Assembly (NCBI GenBank): GCA_027943245.1
Contig: JANDJZ010000011.1
Coordinates: 234,948-298,947 of the forward strand
Origin: Acanthamoeba sp. SK_2022b
Taxonomy: Eukaryota > Discosea > Longamoebia > Acanthamoebidae
DNA length: 64,000 nucleotides
Direction of reading: 5' to 3'
The notes beneath the pieces were generated by a model. It saw only the letters and a program-made list of their open reading frames with translations, did no database searches and had not been told where the DNA came from. This document shows, piece after piece, positions 13,777-23,216 of the stretch. A program made the translations under genes and the position numbers. Positions within the stretch are counted from its first letter, which is position 1; each line of letters starts with the position of its first letter.

Positions 13777-15408
13777 TTATTGGCTCAAGTCCTTGGTCGC
13801 CTTCTTGCGTTTCTTGCTGCTGAGCGGGCTGCCGTGGAATAGGAAATCCGAGAAGAACGCCATGTTGGGGGTGCGTCTCCTCTTGCCGGGTACTGCAGTC
13901 TCCCAGTACAGCGGCCGTTCTTCATCGCCGTTGTCCTCGACCTGTTTGTGTGCTTCATCCTCTTCTTTTCCTCCTTCGCTGTTCTTTTGCCCAGTATGTT
14001 TCCTGTCCTTCACTCGACCAGTTCCCTTCTCTTTCGTCTCGTTGTCGTCCTCTCTCTTCTCCACCTTCTTGGTTCTCCTGTTAGCGGCCTTGGCGTTCGT
14101 CACCTTGGTGGTGGTGGTCGAGTTCTTAGTGGCGGCCTTCTTCTTCGCCTCGCGTGCCGTACCGCGCACCTCACCGTTGCCGAGGATGACAAAGTCGTCC
14201 GACAGGAGTATGGGCGCGCTCCGCCGCCGCTTCCCCTTCTCCACCGGCTCGTCCCAGTACAGTGGCTTCGCTAGCTTCTCCTCCTCTTCCTCCTCTTGTT
14301 CCGGGTCCTCCGGGTTCTTGTCCACCGCCTCTCCGCCATTGCTCCTCGTGTCCTTCCGCTTCCGCTTGCCCGTCGCCTTGACCACCTTCACTTCCGCGTT
14401 CTCGCCTCCTTCCTCTCTCTGGCCCCCGCGAGTCCGCTTGGCCAGTCGCGGTGACTTGCGCGCGCTCGAGTTGGCCTCGCGCTCAGCAGGCTTCTCCTTC
14501 CGTCGAGAACTCTTACGCACGTCCTTGGTCTCGACGCACTTCTTAACCTTGCCTCCCTTCTTCGCAGTGGTCGTCTTGTTCTCTTTGACTTTGATGCCCT
14601 TCGTCGTCTTCGTCTTCTTTGTAGTGCCCATTTCTTCCTCCTTCTCATCGTCTTCATCATCCTTCTTCGTTCGCTTGGCATTCTTTTCCTGCTTCCCGCT
14701 CTTCTTGCTCGTTGTGGGTGGCTCCTTGGCCTTACGCTTCTTCCCCGCCTTGCGGTTCGCTTCGGGCTCGTCGGCGACACTCGCCGTGGTCGTGGCCGTG
14801 GTCGTGGTCGTGGTCTCGTCGTCGCTGCTGCTCGCGCGCCGAGGCCCTCTGCCGGTGCCCTTCACCAGCCTGGGCCGCCCTATCCCACGACCTTTAGGTC
14901 TTCCCGGCCGTCGTGTCTGCCACTCCGCCATCTTCTCTTCTTCTTCGTCATTTTCAACTGTCTCCTCCTTCTCTCCTTTCTCCTGCTTCTCTGCTGTCTT
15001 GCCCTCATCGATACCGTCCTCCTCCTTCCCCTTCTCTTCCGCACTCAAGGGAGCCTGATCGTCCACGATCCGCTTCTTGCGCCCGCGTTTGGCCAAGAGT
15101 GGCAGCTTGTTGCGGATGTGGTACTCCTACCCAGCGACGAAACAACACGCCAGACGGGTGTCAGCACCTCAGAGTGTAGAGAGATGGCCTCGCGGACGCG
15201 CACCTTGATGAGGTGAGGGCAGTTGAGGTGTGCGGCAGGCTCCCACGTGTTAAGGTCGTAGCCGTAGCCCAGCCACTTGATAAGGTACTCAAGCCCTCGC
15301 GGCGTCGATCGGTGCTCGACAATGGCCTCCACATAGTACAAGTCATCTTTCAGCTCCGAGTTGATCTCTTCCGCCTGCCCAATTGATCACACACAACATA
15401 CAGCACGC

Positions 15409-15476
<68 letters not shown>

Positions 15477-17207
15477 GAATAGGGTCAATCAGCCGAGGAA
15501 AGGCCAATAGAACGCGACTCAGTGGTACCTGGGAGGCAACGGATGTAGTAATGGGCCCGGAGGGCCGGATGCCCTCCTTGATCTCCTTTTCGATGGTTTC
15601 TTTCATCTTGCGCAGCTCCTCCTCTGAAACTGCCGGCTTCTCCTGTAGACCGCGGCAAGACAGGTAACAATGAATGGTGAACATTCGGTGCTGCGTCTGT
15701 GTGGGTCTATCATGGGTCGTACCTGGCGATCCTTTTGGAGGTACTCGGCCACCGACGAATACTTCTGGAGGATGGCGGTGTCCAGCACTCCGGTGGGCGC
15801 CTGCCCACGTTTCTTCCTGGGACCCAACTGACGTATGAGAGAAGCGCGAAAGGCTACCACCGGCGTGGGTGGAGATTGAGAGGGGAAGGCAAGATGTACC
15901 GGCAGAACGAGCAATTGCACACGCCTCGGCACGAAGGGCAGAGCCACGTGGCGTCCTTGCGCACCTCGTCGAGGGCCTCGCCGTAGCGATTCCACAGGCA
16001 CCGTCGGCAGTAGTGATGTCGTGCAGGCGTGTGAATCCGAAACTCGTTGGCGCACGTCGTCTTCTCATCCACGGTCTTTTGCCTGCGAAACACCGACACA
16101 GCCGCAGCCACACGCACGACATGGGGCACGCAACGGTTCATTGACGAATGTGGGCCGGAGAAACAGGGGGAGGGAGCACCTGCACTGGTGGCAGGTGATG
16201 CCACGGTCTGAGTCGTAAAGACGCGATCCGATCCACTTGTTGGAGTTACGCAGGTTCCTCTGCTCCTCGGTCTCCTCGCCCTCTTCGCCGTCCGCGTTCG
16301 CCTGCTCCTGTCGCGCCTTCTTCCTTGCCTTCTTCTCGTCGGCGAGGATCTGGACATCACGGGGTGTGTTGAAGCATGCACTAGCGACCGCACACGTACA
16401 GAAACGCATTACCTTGGCCTGCTCCTCTGGAGGAAGGCTCTTGAAGAAAGAGTTCTCGGCATAGGAACGCCTCGACTACATCAGCCAAGCCGTACATATG
16501 ACGTCACGAAGCGTTAACAATTTTAAAAATAATAATAATAATAATAATAATAAAAATAAAAACAAGCTGGGAGTGTAGAGTAATGTGTGTCACACCTTGG
16601 TCTGGAGGCGAGAGGAGGTGCGGGTCGGCGTGTCAATGTTACGCTTCTGGCGGGGCTTGTACTTGCGCTTGGGCGTCTGGAGCGAGAAGCTGGCAGCAAG
16701 CACGGCGTCGGCTGATGGCAGCGACGAGGGCGTGGTGGTCGCGGTGAGTGAAGAAGCTCCAAAGACGGATGTCATGGCGCTGGCTGAGGAGTCTACGAGG
16801 AGACCCAGCTGGCGTAGCATTGCCTGGTTGCGTTCGATGTTGCGCTGCCGCTGAGCCTCGTAGTCGTTTTCTTCGTCGCTTGCCTCTTCGTTGACCTCCG
16901 CCTCCTCGTCCTCGTCTTGCTCCTCATCGTCCTCGGCATTTTCCTCCTCTCCTGCCCTCTCTTTGGTACTTGCATCAAGCCATGTGGCTGCTTTCTCCAG
17001 GTCGTGTGTTGATGGTGGATTGTCGAGCTTCTCAATCTCAATCTGTATCGCTCCTTTGGATTGCTCCTCGGCATTTTCAGGCTGTTTGAGATCACGAGTT
17101 CCTTGCTCTGTGGCCGCAACAGCAGAGGTGTAGCTGCTTGCATCCAATACCTTAACATACTTGGCACTCAGCGCTGACCCGCTGGGTTCTTCTTCCGAAG
17201 CCTGCAT
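13777..17207 (-). CDS. CDCA7-type zinc finger plus chromodomain protein
   Basis: Eight exons (17207-16596, 16475-16413, 16349-16180, 16082-15900, 15816-15723, 15642-15529, 15374-15204, 15126-13777) sum to 918 codons plus stop. An acidic N-terminus leads to RRSYAENSFFKSLPPEEQ. Next is a zf-4CXXC_R1 domain: GITCHQCRQKT, a C..C spacing, CLWNRYGE, WLCPSCRGVCNCSFCR, then RGQAPTG and a SVAEYL helix, as in CDCA7. Exon 7 encodes a chromodomain (YYVEAIVEHR, EYLIKWLGYG, NTWEPAAHL). The roughly 440-residue tail is Lys/Glu-rich with nuclear-localisation-like runs. CDCA7 binds DNA and recruits the remodeller HELLS to chromatin, supporting DNA methylation in animals; chromodomains read methyl-lysine histones. 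Here one zinc-ligand cysteine and the Gly before the second CxxC of human CDCA7 are replaced (His-rich RHHYC). AATAAA overlaps the stop codon. Confidence 0.85.
15411..15474. repeat. (CA)n microsatellite in an intron
   Basis: About 32 uninterrupted CA units lie inside the intron between exons 6 and 7 of the CDCA7-like gene (TG repeat on the sense strand). The tract is upstream of the 3' splice site and may vary in length between strains. Confidence 0.95.
16525..16556. repeat. (AAT)n microsatellite in an intron
   Basis: A run of AAT units flanked by A/T-rich sequence in the first intron of the CDCA7-like gene (16476-16595). It is the most AT-rich stretch of that gene. Confidence 0.85.
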
Positions 17208-17353
17208 AGTGCTCCAAAAATTTTATCCGAGCTACAATTCAAAGCTTCAAGCGGGGCGGGAGTGATCGATCATCCAGAGCAAAGGCAATCAACCACAACG
17301 CTTTTTGTTGTCGACAATAGCTTGGCGTGCGCAATACGTGCGCGCCTCAGTCA

Positions 17354-19094
17354 TCACAGATAGGACTGGTGGGCGCTGCCTGGGGCGAGCAAGAGCACGT
17401 TCTCGGTTTGGCGGGCGCCACTGGCAGCGTCGCTGCTGCTCATGCCTGGGCAGCTGTAGGAGGCTCGGCGGCCGTAGGGGCTCCATCCGCTCCCGGCTAC
17501 GTGGTCGTGGTTGGGGTTGCGCGAGAGCTCGTCGTCATCTTCGTCAATATCTTCGTCGCCGTTTTCTCGTCGTTCCATCTTCTTCTTGCCCGCGCGCAGC
17601 TCTTCCATCGACGGGAGGGACTCGTAGCTGCTCATGTGGCTGTCCCCGTAGACGTCCTCGTTGTCGTCGTCATCGTCGCTGTCAAAGATATAGCCCTTGT
17701 TTTCGACATCTATCAACTTCTCGCCCAGCTTGGCCAGCAGCAGGAAAAGGCTCATCGAGCCCACGATGATGACCACGACGAAGAAGATTATGTCGGTGTT
17801 GATTGGCAGCGTTGAGATCGCATATATAAATTGAGTCAGATTCACCAGGTAGATGGCCACGCTCACCCAGGTCCTGTTCACGAAGGAGAGACAGATCGTG
17901 CCCAGGGGCGCACCGACCGATACGAACGGCAGGGAGGCCACCCAGTCCAGTACGGCTGCCTGCTCGAAGCCGCCCATGAACAGCAGCTTGAAACCGACTG
18001 CGATCAAGGAGTTGATCATCTGTATGACAACTGACAGAGAACGAAGAAGCGCACGTAAGCATCTACATGGGGGTGTCACACGGAGCAGGCACGTCGATAC
18101 CTCCTGTGGGCGCGGCGGTGTTGATGTGAATGCGGAAGAGGAGCGCTAGACAGCTGAAGACACTGAGGTCCAGCCCGGTGCCAAACATGGCCGAAAGCAT
18201 GCCGCCGCAGAAGCCGGTGACCATGAGGACAAACGCTTTCCAGTTGCTGCAGTTGGGGATTTCGAGATGCGTCTCTTTGTCCCTCTCGCGGCGCAGCCAG
18301 AACACCGCTGCACCGAACCCTATCCACAGACTATAGCCACACGTTCGCACGTTCGCACGTTAGCCCATGTAACAGAGAGAGGAGCACAGAGAACGCGAGC
18401 ACCTGACAAAGTTCATGACGGCATCCGTGTCATGTACATAGGGAGCGATCCATTGCAACGCAAACACGAGGCCTGCAGGTCCATTCACAACACCATCATC
18501 ACCCGAGTAAGCGCTACGGACGTGAGATGATAGACGCGCTGAGGAAGGTGAAGCGAATTGAACCGAAGGCGCCGCCGGCCGAGGAGAACAGAATGGCATT
18601 GGTCTCGATAGGGATGTTCTGGTAGATGATGGCAAAGCTCGAGCCAGACAGGACGACCGCCTGCGCGAGGAGCGCGAAGTCCCGAGCCACCAGAGGCGTG
18701 GCGGAGAAGAGGAGTGTCATCACGGGGAACGACAGACCACCAGTTCCCTGCGAAAGGAAGCCAGCCACCAAGCTGGCTGTACCATTCGGTCAACACGGGA
18801 CATGCTACACGTCGTGGCTGGAGGGTAAATGGTACCAAAGAGCATGGCAACGACGAGAAAGTAGCGGTCGGTGTAGAGGTACCATTGGTTGAGCCCGCCG
18901 ATACAGGGGAACCACACAGCCCACACGAGCAGGAGAGGCAGGAAGGTGGCGATATACCATGGTCGTTTGTGGACAAAGTGTGAGTAGAAGCGCGTTCGCT
19001 GCCACCACGACTTCTTGGCGCTGCCCTTCCCTTTCGACGTTCGAAAATCGTAGCAGATTCTAAAAGGAAGCTGCAGAATTTTGTGTAAAGCCAT
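17354..19094 (-). CDS. TauE/SafE family membrane transporter
   Basis: Multi-span membrane protein of the sulfite exporter TauE/SafE type, a family proposed to move sulfite, sulfonates or similar anions. Start ATG at 19094 (MALHKILQLPFRICYDF), stop TGA at 17354. Exons can be joined across short introns. The first exon carries basic N-terminal residues and two membrane spans (FLPLLLVWAVWFPC and YFLVVAMLF). Splicing gives AMLFASLVAGFLSQGTGGLS, the glycine-rich membrane motif typical of the family. A second half follows with FVLMVTGFCGGMLSAMFGTG, the internal pseudo-repeat of the same motif. The C-terminus is a cytosolic-looking tail of about 110 residues with a poly-Asp/Glu stretch (DSDDDDDNEDV) and many Ser. 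The substrate cannot be told from sequence. Confidence 0.8.
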
Positions 19095-19318
19095 CTCCAG
19101 ATCAGAGGGAAGAAGCAGGAGTGATCGAGATGCTGAGTAGGAGACTAAAATTATGAACGAGGAAGTAAAGTAACTGGTTGCAATCGAAGTTGCTTCGCGG
19201 GTGATAATCGTGTGATGCAGCTGAGGCAGGCGAGCGCACCGGAGAATAAGAAAAACCCCAACGGCGCTGGCCCCCCCACCCGCCTCCCAGCCACCGCCCG
19301 ACAACCAAGCCGCCATAC

Positions 19319-20301
19319 TCACCAACCGCCGCCCTGCCCACCGTCAGTTGCCGCTGCCGCCCATCGAGCGTTCCTTGAAACTTGTCCGACACACATGCGC
19401 AGGCTTATATACTTATGTACACGCTTGGTAAGGTTCCGCACTCGCGGTTGGTATGCCGGTGGTGGTGCCACGGCCAGGCGGCGGGTGGGAGCGGTCGGCT
19501 GGGCGGCGGCTGGGCAGCGTTGGTGCCGGCAGGCGGGCGGCGGTAAGCGGTCGTGACACGTGTAGTCTGAGTCGCCCGATATCGTGGCCAGATCAGGCTT
19601 TTTTCTGTGCTGTCGGTAGGAGCACCGCTTCCTCGCTTCCAGGCAGTGCGATTTACACATTTTGTTATCGCACAAGGTATTGCGGGGCTTGTGGCACTTC
19701 ACACACTTGGATAAAGGGTAGTTTGGGTTTAGCATAACCATGCGTTCCACATGTGTCCATCGGGAATGGAGAGAGAGAGAGAGAGAGAGACAAACATACC
19801 CTGCGGGAGCCCTCTGTAGTCTGGCCGGTTATGCAGTTGGCCACCACTGGCGGTTCAAACTGAATGACCAATGTTACCTGCACGCACGCCGCATGCCGCC
19901 AAGGACGCACGCAAACCGAAGGATGGTTAGTGACACCCACGACTTGCGGAGCACAATGGATTTACCTCACCGCCCAGGTTATACGGAATCTTCACGTGAT
20001 ATTTAGCCCCTCCTGTTTGAGTAAGCTTGAGTACTTCCTCCTTCGTATCCTCGTTCCGCTCGTTCTCCATGTACTCTTCATTCTCCATGTCCTTTTCATT
20101 CTGTTCGTTCTCTTTTTCATCTGCGTTCTCCTTGCTCTCATCCTCGTTCTTCTCCTCGTTTTTCTCCTCGTTCTTGTTCTTGGCGATGGCTTCCTCGGTC
20201 AGCTCAGTGGAGCTGGCCAACAGCTCCCTGAAGTGTAGGTGTTCCTCTTCCTCTTCTGTAAAGAGCGTTCGTGCAACCCTAATTGAGAAAAGCAGAGGCA
20301 T
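19319..20301 (-). CDS. Small protein with acidic repeat and Cys-rich module
   Basis: Three exons are supported by frame. Exon 1 runs from about 20301 and is an extremely Glu/Asn/Lys-rich stretch ending KYHVKIPYNLGGE. Exon 2 reads VTLVIQFEPPVVANCITG. Exon 3 opens with a Cys module, CVKCHKPRNTLCDNKMCKSHC, probably zinc-binding, then a Pro/Ala/Arg-rich end with stop TGA at 19319. A (GA)n tract sits in the second intron. The start is uncertain: TTTTCTCAATTAG just inside 20301 could be a 3' splice site, and the upstream sequence is repeat-like DNA, so the true first exon may have been displaced. The family is not recognised. The Cys spacing is loosely like Cys-rich tails of tRNA-modifying enzymes, which is too weak to name. 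Confidence 0.45.
19769..19790. repeat. (GA)n microsatellite
   Basis: Eleven GA units within an intron of the small Cys-rich gene, close to a 5' splice site on the minus strand. Confidence 0.9.
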
Positions 20302-21199
20302 AAGGCAAGCTCACGCAGGACAGGCCTAGTAGGAGTGCGCACTTGTAGGGACGCGAAGTTAAGCCACGGGACTGGGAGCTAGCATCTGGCCAAGGAGTCT
20401 CAATTGCTCTAGTCCTATGTGCCTCTGGGACTTCAGGTTTTAACTTCAAATCTCCCATTTTGTAAATAAAATTACTTTTGGTGAAAAATGCCTCATTTTT
20501 TGGGCAAATCCAAAGATAATAAGTGATTTTTATTGCATATCCAAAAATGTCAACTTATATATCCAGCATGACCCATATAACAATGCATACTGTCGCCACT
20601 TCTCACTTCAGTTAAGATGTTGTAGTTAGAAGCAGTCAACAAGGTCAGTCATCCAGCCCCCCATACCTTACTCTTTGATGCACATTAAGATTTCATGAAT
20701 TCTGCAGCAGCACCATCATGGTGGCTGGTTTCTGGTGAATGGTGCAAATCACAACCCCAAGAAGGCCATCAGCACCACATGCTCATACAGGACTAGAAGG
20801 CAGGTTGTGATGTGGTGAAGAGGAGCTGCATGAACACTGCATATGTGGACACTATGGTTGCAAGCATGCATGTGTATGTGGTGCACTGGAAAAACCTTGA
20901 TGCCATGCCATCAATGAAGCAGCTCTCCCCTGCACATGCATGACAGTCCAACGTAAAGAGGTGAAGGAGATGAAGAAAGTGTAGAGCCATTGAGTTCTGT
21001 GTGCAAGCAGCAGCAGCATTATTTGAGTAGACAGCTGTCATGTTTCTTCAAGGTGCCACTTACAGTCAATGTTGTATGTTTGTGATAGAGCAGAGAAAAA
21101 TGCCAAGAAGACCTCCAACATCACATGCTCATACATAACCAGAAAGCAAGCATTTTTATGGTAAAGGTGGGGCATGAGCACTGCATATGCGTACACAAT
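20302..21199. other. AT-richer repeat-derived region, no gene
   Basis: No supported coding region. Base composition drops to AT-rich compared with the genes on the left. A diverged direct repeat is visible: the stretch around 20776-20860 (ACATGCTCATAC ... GAACACTGCATATG) recurs around 21119-21195, and a relative occurs in inverted orientation at about 32150-32200. This is the left flank of the broken copia element, and these sequences look like remnants of an older interspersed repeat. Confidence 0.6.
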
Positions 21200-22660
21200 G
21201 TGGTGTGCTCAGCCTTGGCTGATTGAGGCGATGTGGCAATAGTAGTGTGTATTGAGTGCTCACTCTCAATGTCATTGTGGTTGAGCACTTGCATGTCACT
21301 GGTAGTTTGTCCCAGATTGACGACATTGTTGATAGGGAGAGTCTGAAGTGGGACGATGAGGAGGCCACCTTGCTGTAGAATTTTGAAGGCTGGGCGTGTT
21401 GAGAGTTGATGGTGGACCTCACATCTGCTGTCAATGAGAGTGATCACAAAGCCATTGGAGAGAAGGCTGTTGGGTGAGAGGATGTTGGCCCTGAGCGCAG
21501 GGACATAGCCAACATTGTGAAGGATGATGTTGATGAGGCGGCTGTTGGTTTGAGTGATAGTGTGGACATTGCCACATCCAACAATTGGCAGCTCCTTGTG
21601 GTTGCTGAGCTTGATTTGATCGCAGTTGGTGCTGGCTGCCTTGAAGTCATGGAACAATTCCTGTTGATAGGAAAAGCTCCTGGTGGCCCTGGTGTTGAAG
21701 ATCCAGCTGAGCACTGTGTTGTGGAGCTGCTCCTTGGGATGAGACAACTTGGTTGTCTCTCAAGGCCTGTTGACCTTGTCTTTGGCATTGTTCTGCTTCG
21801 TCCAGCAGTCTTGGACGAAGTGACCCACGTGTAGGCAGTAGCTGCATGTTGCCTTGGGGTTGTAGGGCATGCAGCTATTCTTCTGTGGCAGTTGAGGAGC
21901 AAGGTGAGTAGATTGGCTCTGGTGGTGGGAAGAGTTGTTGTGACAAGGAGTAGGTTTGTGTTGCTCTGTAAAGAGCAGAGTATTGCTTGTTGGAGTCAAT
22001 CAGTGTGTTGACTTGGACAGACAAGCTTCTTGTTGAAGAAGGGCTTGTCTGATGGCGTCCTTGCTCATCGCAGTGGGTGAGGACAGGATGACAGTTTTGA
22101 CGACCTTGTAGGTGGTCAGCAGACTGTTGAGGGTGAAGAAGGTGACCTGGTCATCTGTGATCTGGGATGTGTCAGTCTTCAGGCAAGCAACGAGCTTGTC
22201 AATGTGGGCGAAGTGAGCGACAAGCTCAGTGCTGTGCTTGAGCTTGAGCTCAGTCAGCTCAGCATAGAGGTTGAAGCATACAGCTGTCTTTGCTGGGTTG
22301 AAGTGGCTCTCAAGTGTGTCATAGGCGTCTGCAGGTGTCTTGGCATTCACCACAAGAGACTAGATCAAGGAGTGTAGAGAGAGCACAATGAGGCCAAGAG
22401 CTTGTTCAGCCTTGAGGTCCCACTTCTCCTGGGCGTCGGCAAGGGCTTGCTTCTGAAGGATACCCTTGCGCTTGGTGTAGTCGTCAGGTGGCTCCTTGTT
22501 GAAAGGAGGAGTGTACACCTCAGGCACATTGTCCAGTTGCTTGGTCTTGGTGCCCTTGATGAAGTGCCAGAGCTTCTTTGACTGAAGTGTGGCTTGAAGA
22601 TTGGAGTCGTAGTTGTAGGCTCCTCACAGGATGATGGTTGGAACGAGTTTGGTGGTCATC
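21200..22660 (-). pseudogene. Element 1 gag-protease region, decayed
   Basis: Reading on the minus strand: a copia Gag (LQSKKLWHFIKG ... DAYDTLESHF ... LAHIDKL-like segment), a CCHC zinc knuckle (CSYCLHVGHFVQDC at about 21800-21845) and the retropepsin region (VLSWIFNTRATRSFS, then NVGYVPALRANILS). The catalytic D-T-G of the protease reads N-T-R (codons at 21694-21696 and 21688-21690). Both changes are consistent with CpG to CpA. In-frame stops occur in gag: a TGA in the first conserved block near 22626, at a place where CGA would restore an Arg, and a TAG near 22362. The frame continues directly into the plus-strand half at about 28630, apart from the inversion. Confidence 0.8.
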
Positions 22661-22740
22661 TTGGTGAGTTTGTAGTGGTGGTACAGGTCGGTGATCAGTT
22701 CAAAGCAGTGGACGAGCGTGGGAGTTGCTGTTCAAGCTTG

Positions 22741-22756
22741 TTGTGGGCCCATAACC
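22741..22756 (-). promoter_or_regulatory. Primer binding site of element 1 (half-tRNA type)
   Basis: Immediately inside the 5' LTR, the minus strand reads GGTTATGGGCCCACAA. Drosophila copia uses an internal (anticodon-loop) fragment of initiator tRNA-Met as primer, and its PBS begins GGTTATGGGCCCA, so the match over the first 13 bases is complete. This supports a copia-type, half-tRNA priming mode rather than a 3'-CCA primer. Confidence 0.75.
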
Positions 22757-23068
22757 TGTTGCGGTGAACGAGGCTATGTAGTAGAGGAAGAGGGGGTTTA
22801 TTGTGTGAGGAACCAATACTGTTACAAAGAGAAGTATGCAGTTAAGTATGTGTGGTTGCGGGTGCACATTGTGTGGTGATGATGGCACTGCAAGGCAGCG
22901 CCATCTGTTTGGGTGTTGCTGAGTAGAGTGCCATCTGTGCGCTCTACTGGATGTAGAAGGATTGCTGAGTAGAGTGCCATCTGTCGTTGTAACTCAGCAT
23001 TTCTGCTGAGGGTTGTTACCTAAAATATACCTGCAGAGAAACTATAGTAATACACTTGTTCATCTTAT
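22757..23068 (-). repeat. 5' LTR of element 1, larger part
   Basis: Together with 28214-28239 this is one LTR of about 338 bases, from TGTTAG to CAACA on the minus strand, interrupted by element 2. It matches the 3' LTR at 31661-32034 throughout; most differences I can see are C/T or G/A changes at CpG, plus one indel around the hairpin of the 3' copy. The open reading frame inside (22700-22888) is shared only because the LTRs are shared. Confidence 0.85.
23064..23068. other. Target site duplication CTTAT, left copy
   Basis: CTTAT precedes the first base of element 2 and recurs at 28209-28213 right after its last base. Removing element 2 and one copy restores the LTR of element 1 (reading ...CATCTTATAGAGTT...), which agrees with the intact 3' LTR (GTCTTATAGAGTC on that strand). 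Confidence 0.9.
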
Positions 23069-23216
23069 TGTTGGACGCTTATAATCTCGAGTATTCCCAC
23101 TTTATTCTCCTCACACGGATATTTATTCGTTACGTCTCTCAAATATATTCTTCACCCTTTTTCTCCTCCTCACTTGCACACCCACGGCTTTCTCTCTCTC
23201 TCTTCGCCTTCCAACA
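23069..23216 (+). repeat. 5' LTR of element 2
   Basis: 148 bases, TGTTGGACGC to CTTCCAACA, 147/148 identical to 28061-28208. It contains a CT-rich 3' half and starts and ends with the short inverted repeat TGTTGG/CCAACA. Confidence 0.95.

Noticed and set aside
13754..15058. 434-codon open frame on the plus strand, Ser/Phe/Leu-rich, looking like a membrane protein
   Set aside because: It is exactly antisense to the Lys/Glu-rich last exon of the CDCA7-like gene; such AAG/GAG-rich exons automatically give open CTT/CTC frames on the other strand.
15411..15474. Regular short repeat as a possible CRISPR-like array
   Set aside because: It is a plain CA dinucleotide run without spacers, in a eukaryotic intron.
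22700..22888. Conserved 60-codon frame repeated at 31849-32043
   Set aside because: It lies inside the LTRs of element 1; the similarity reflects LTR identity, not a protein under selection.
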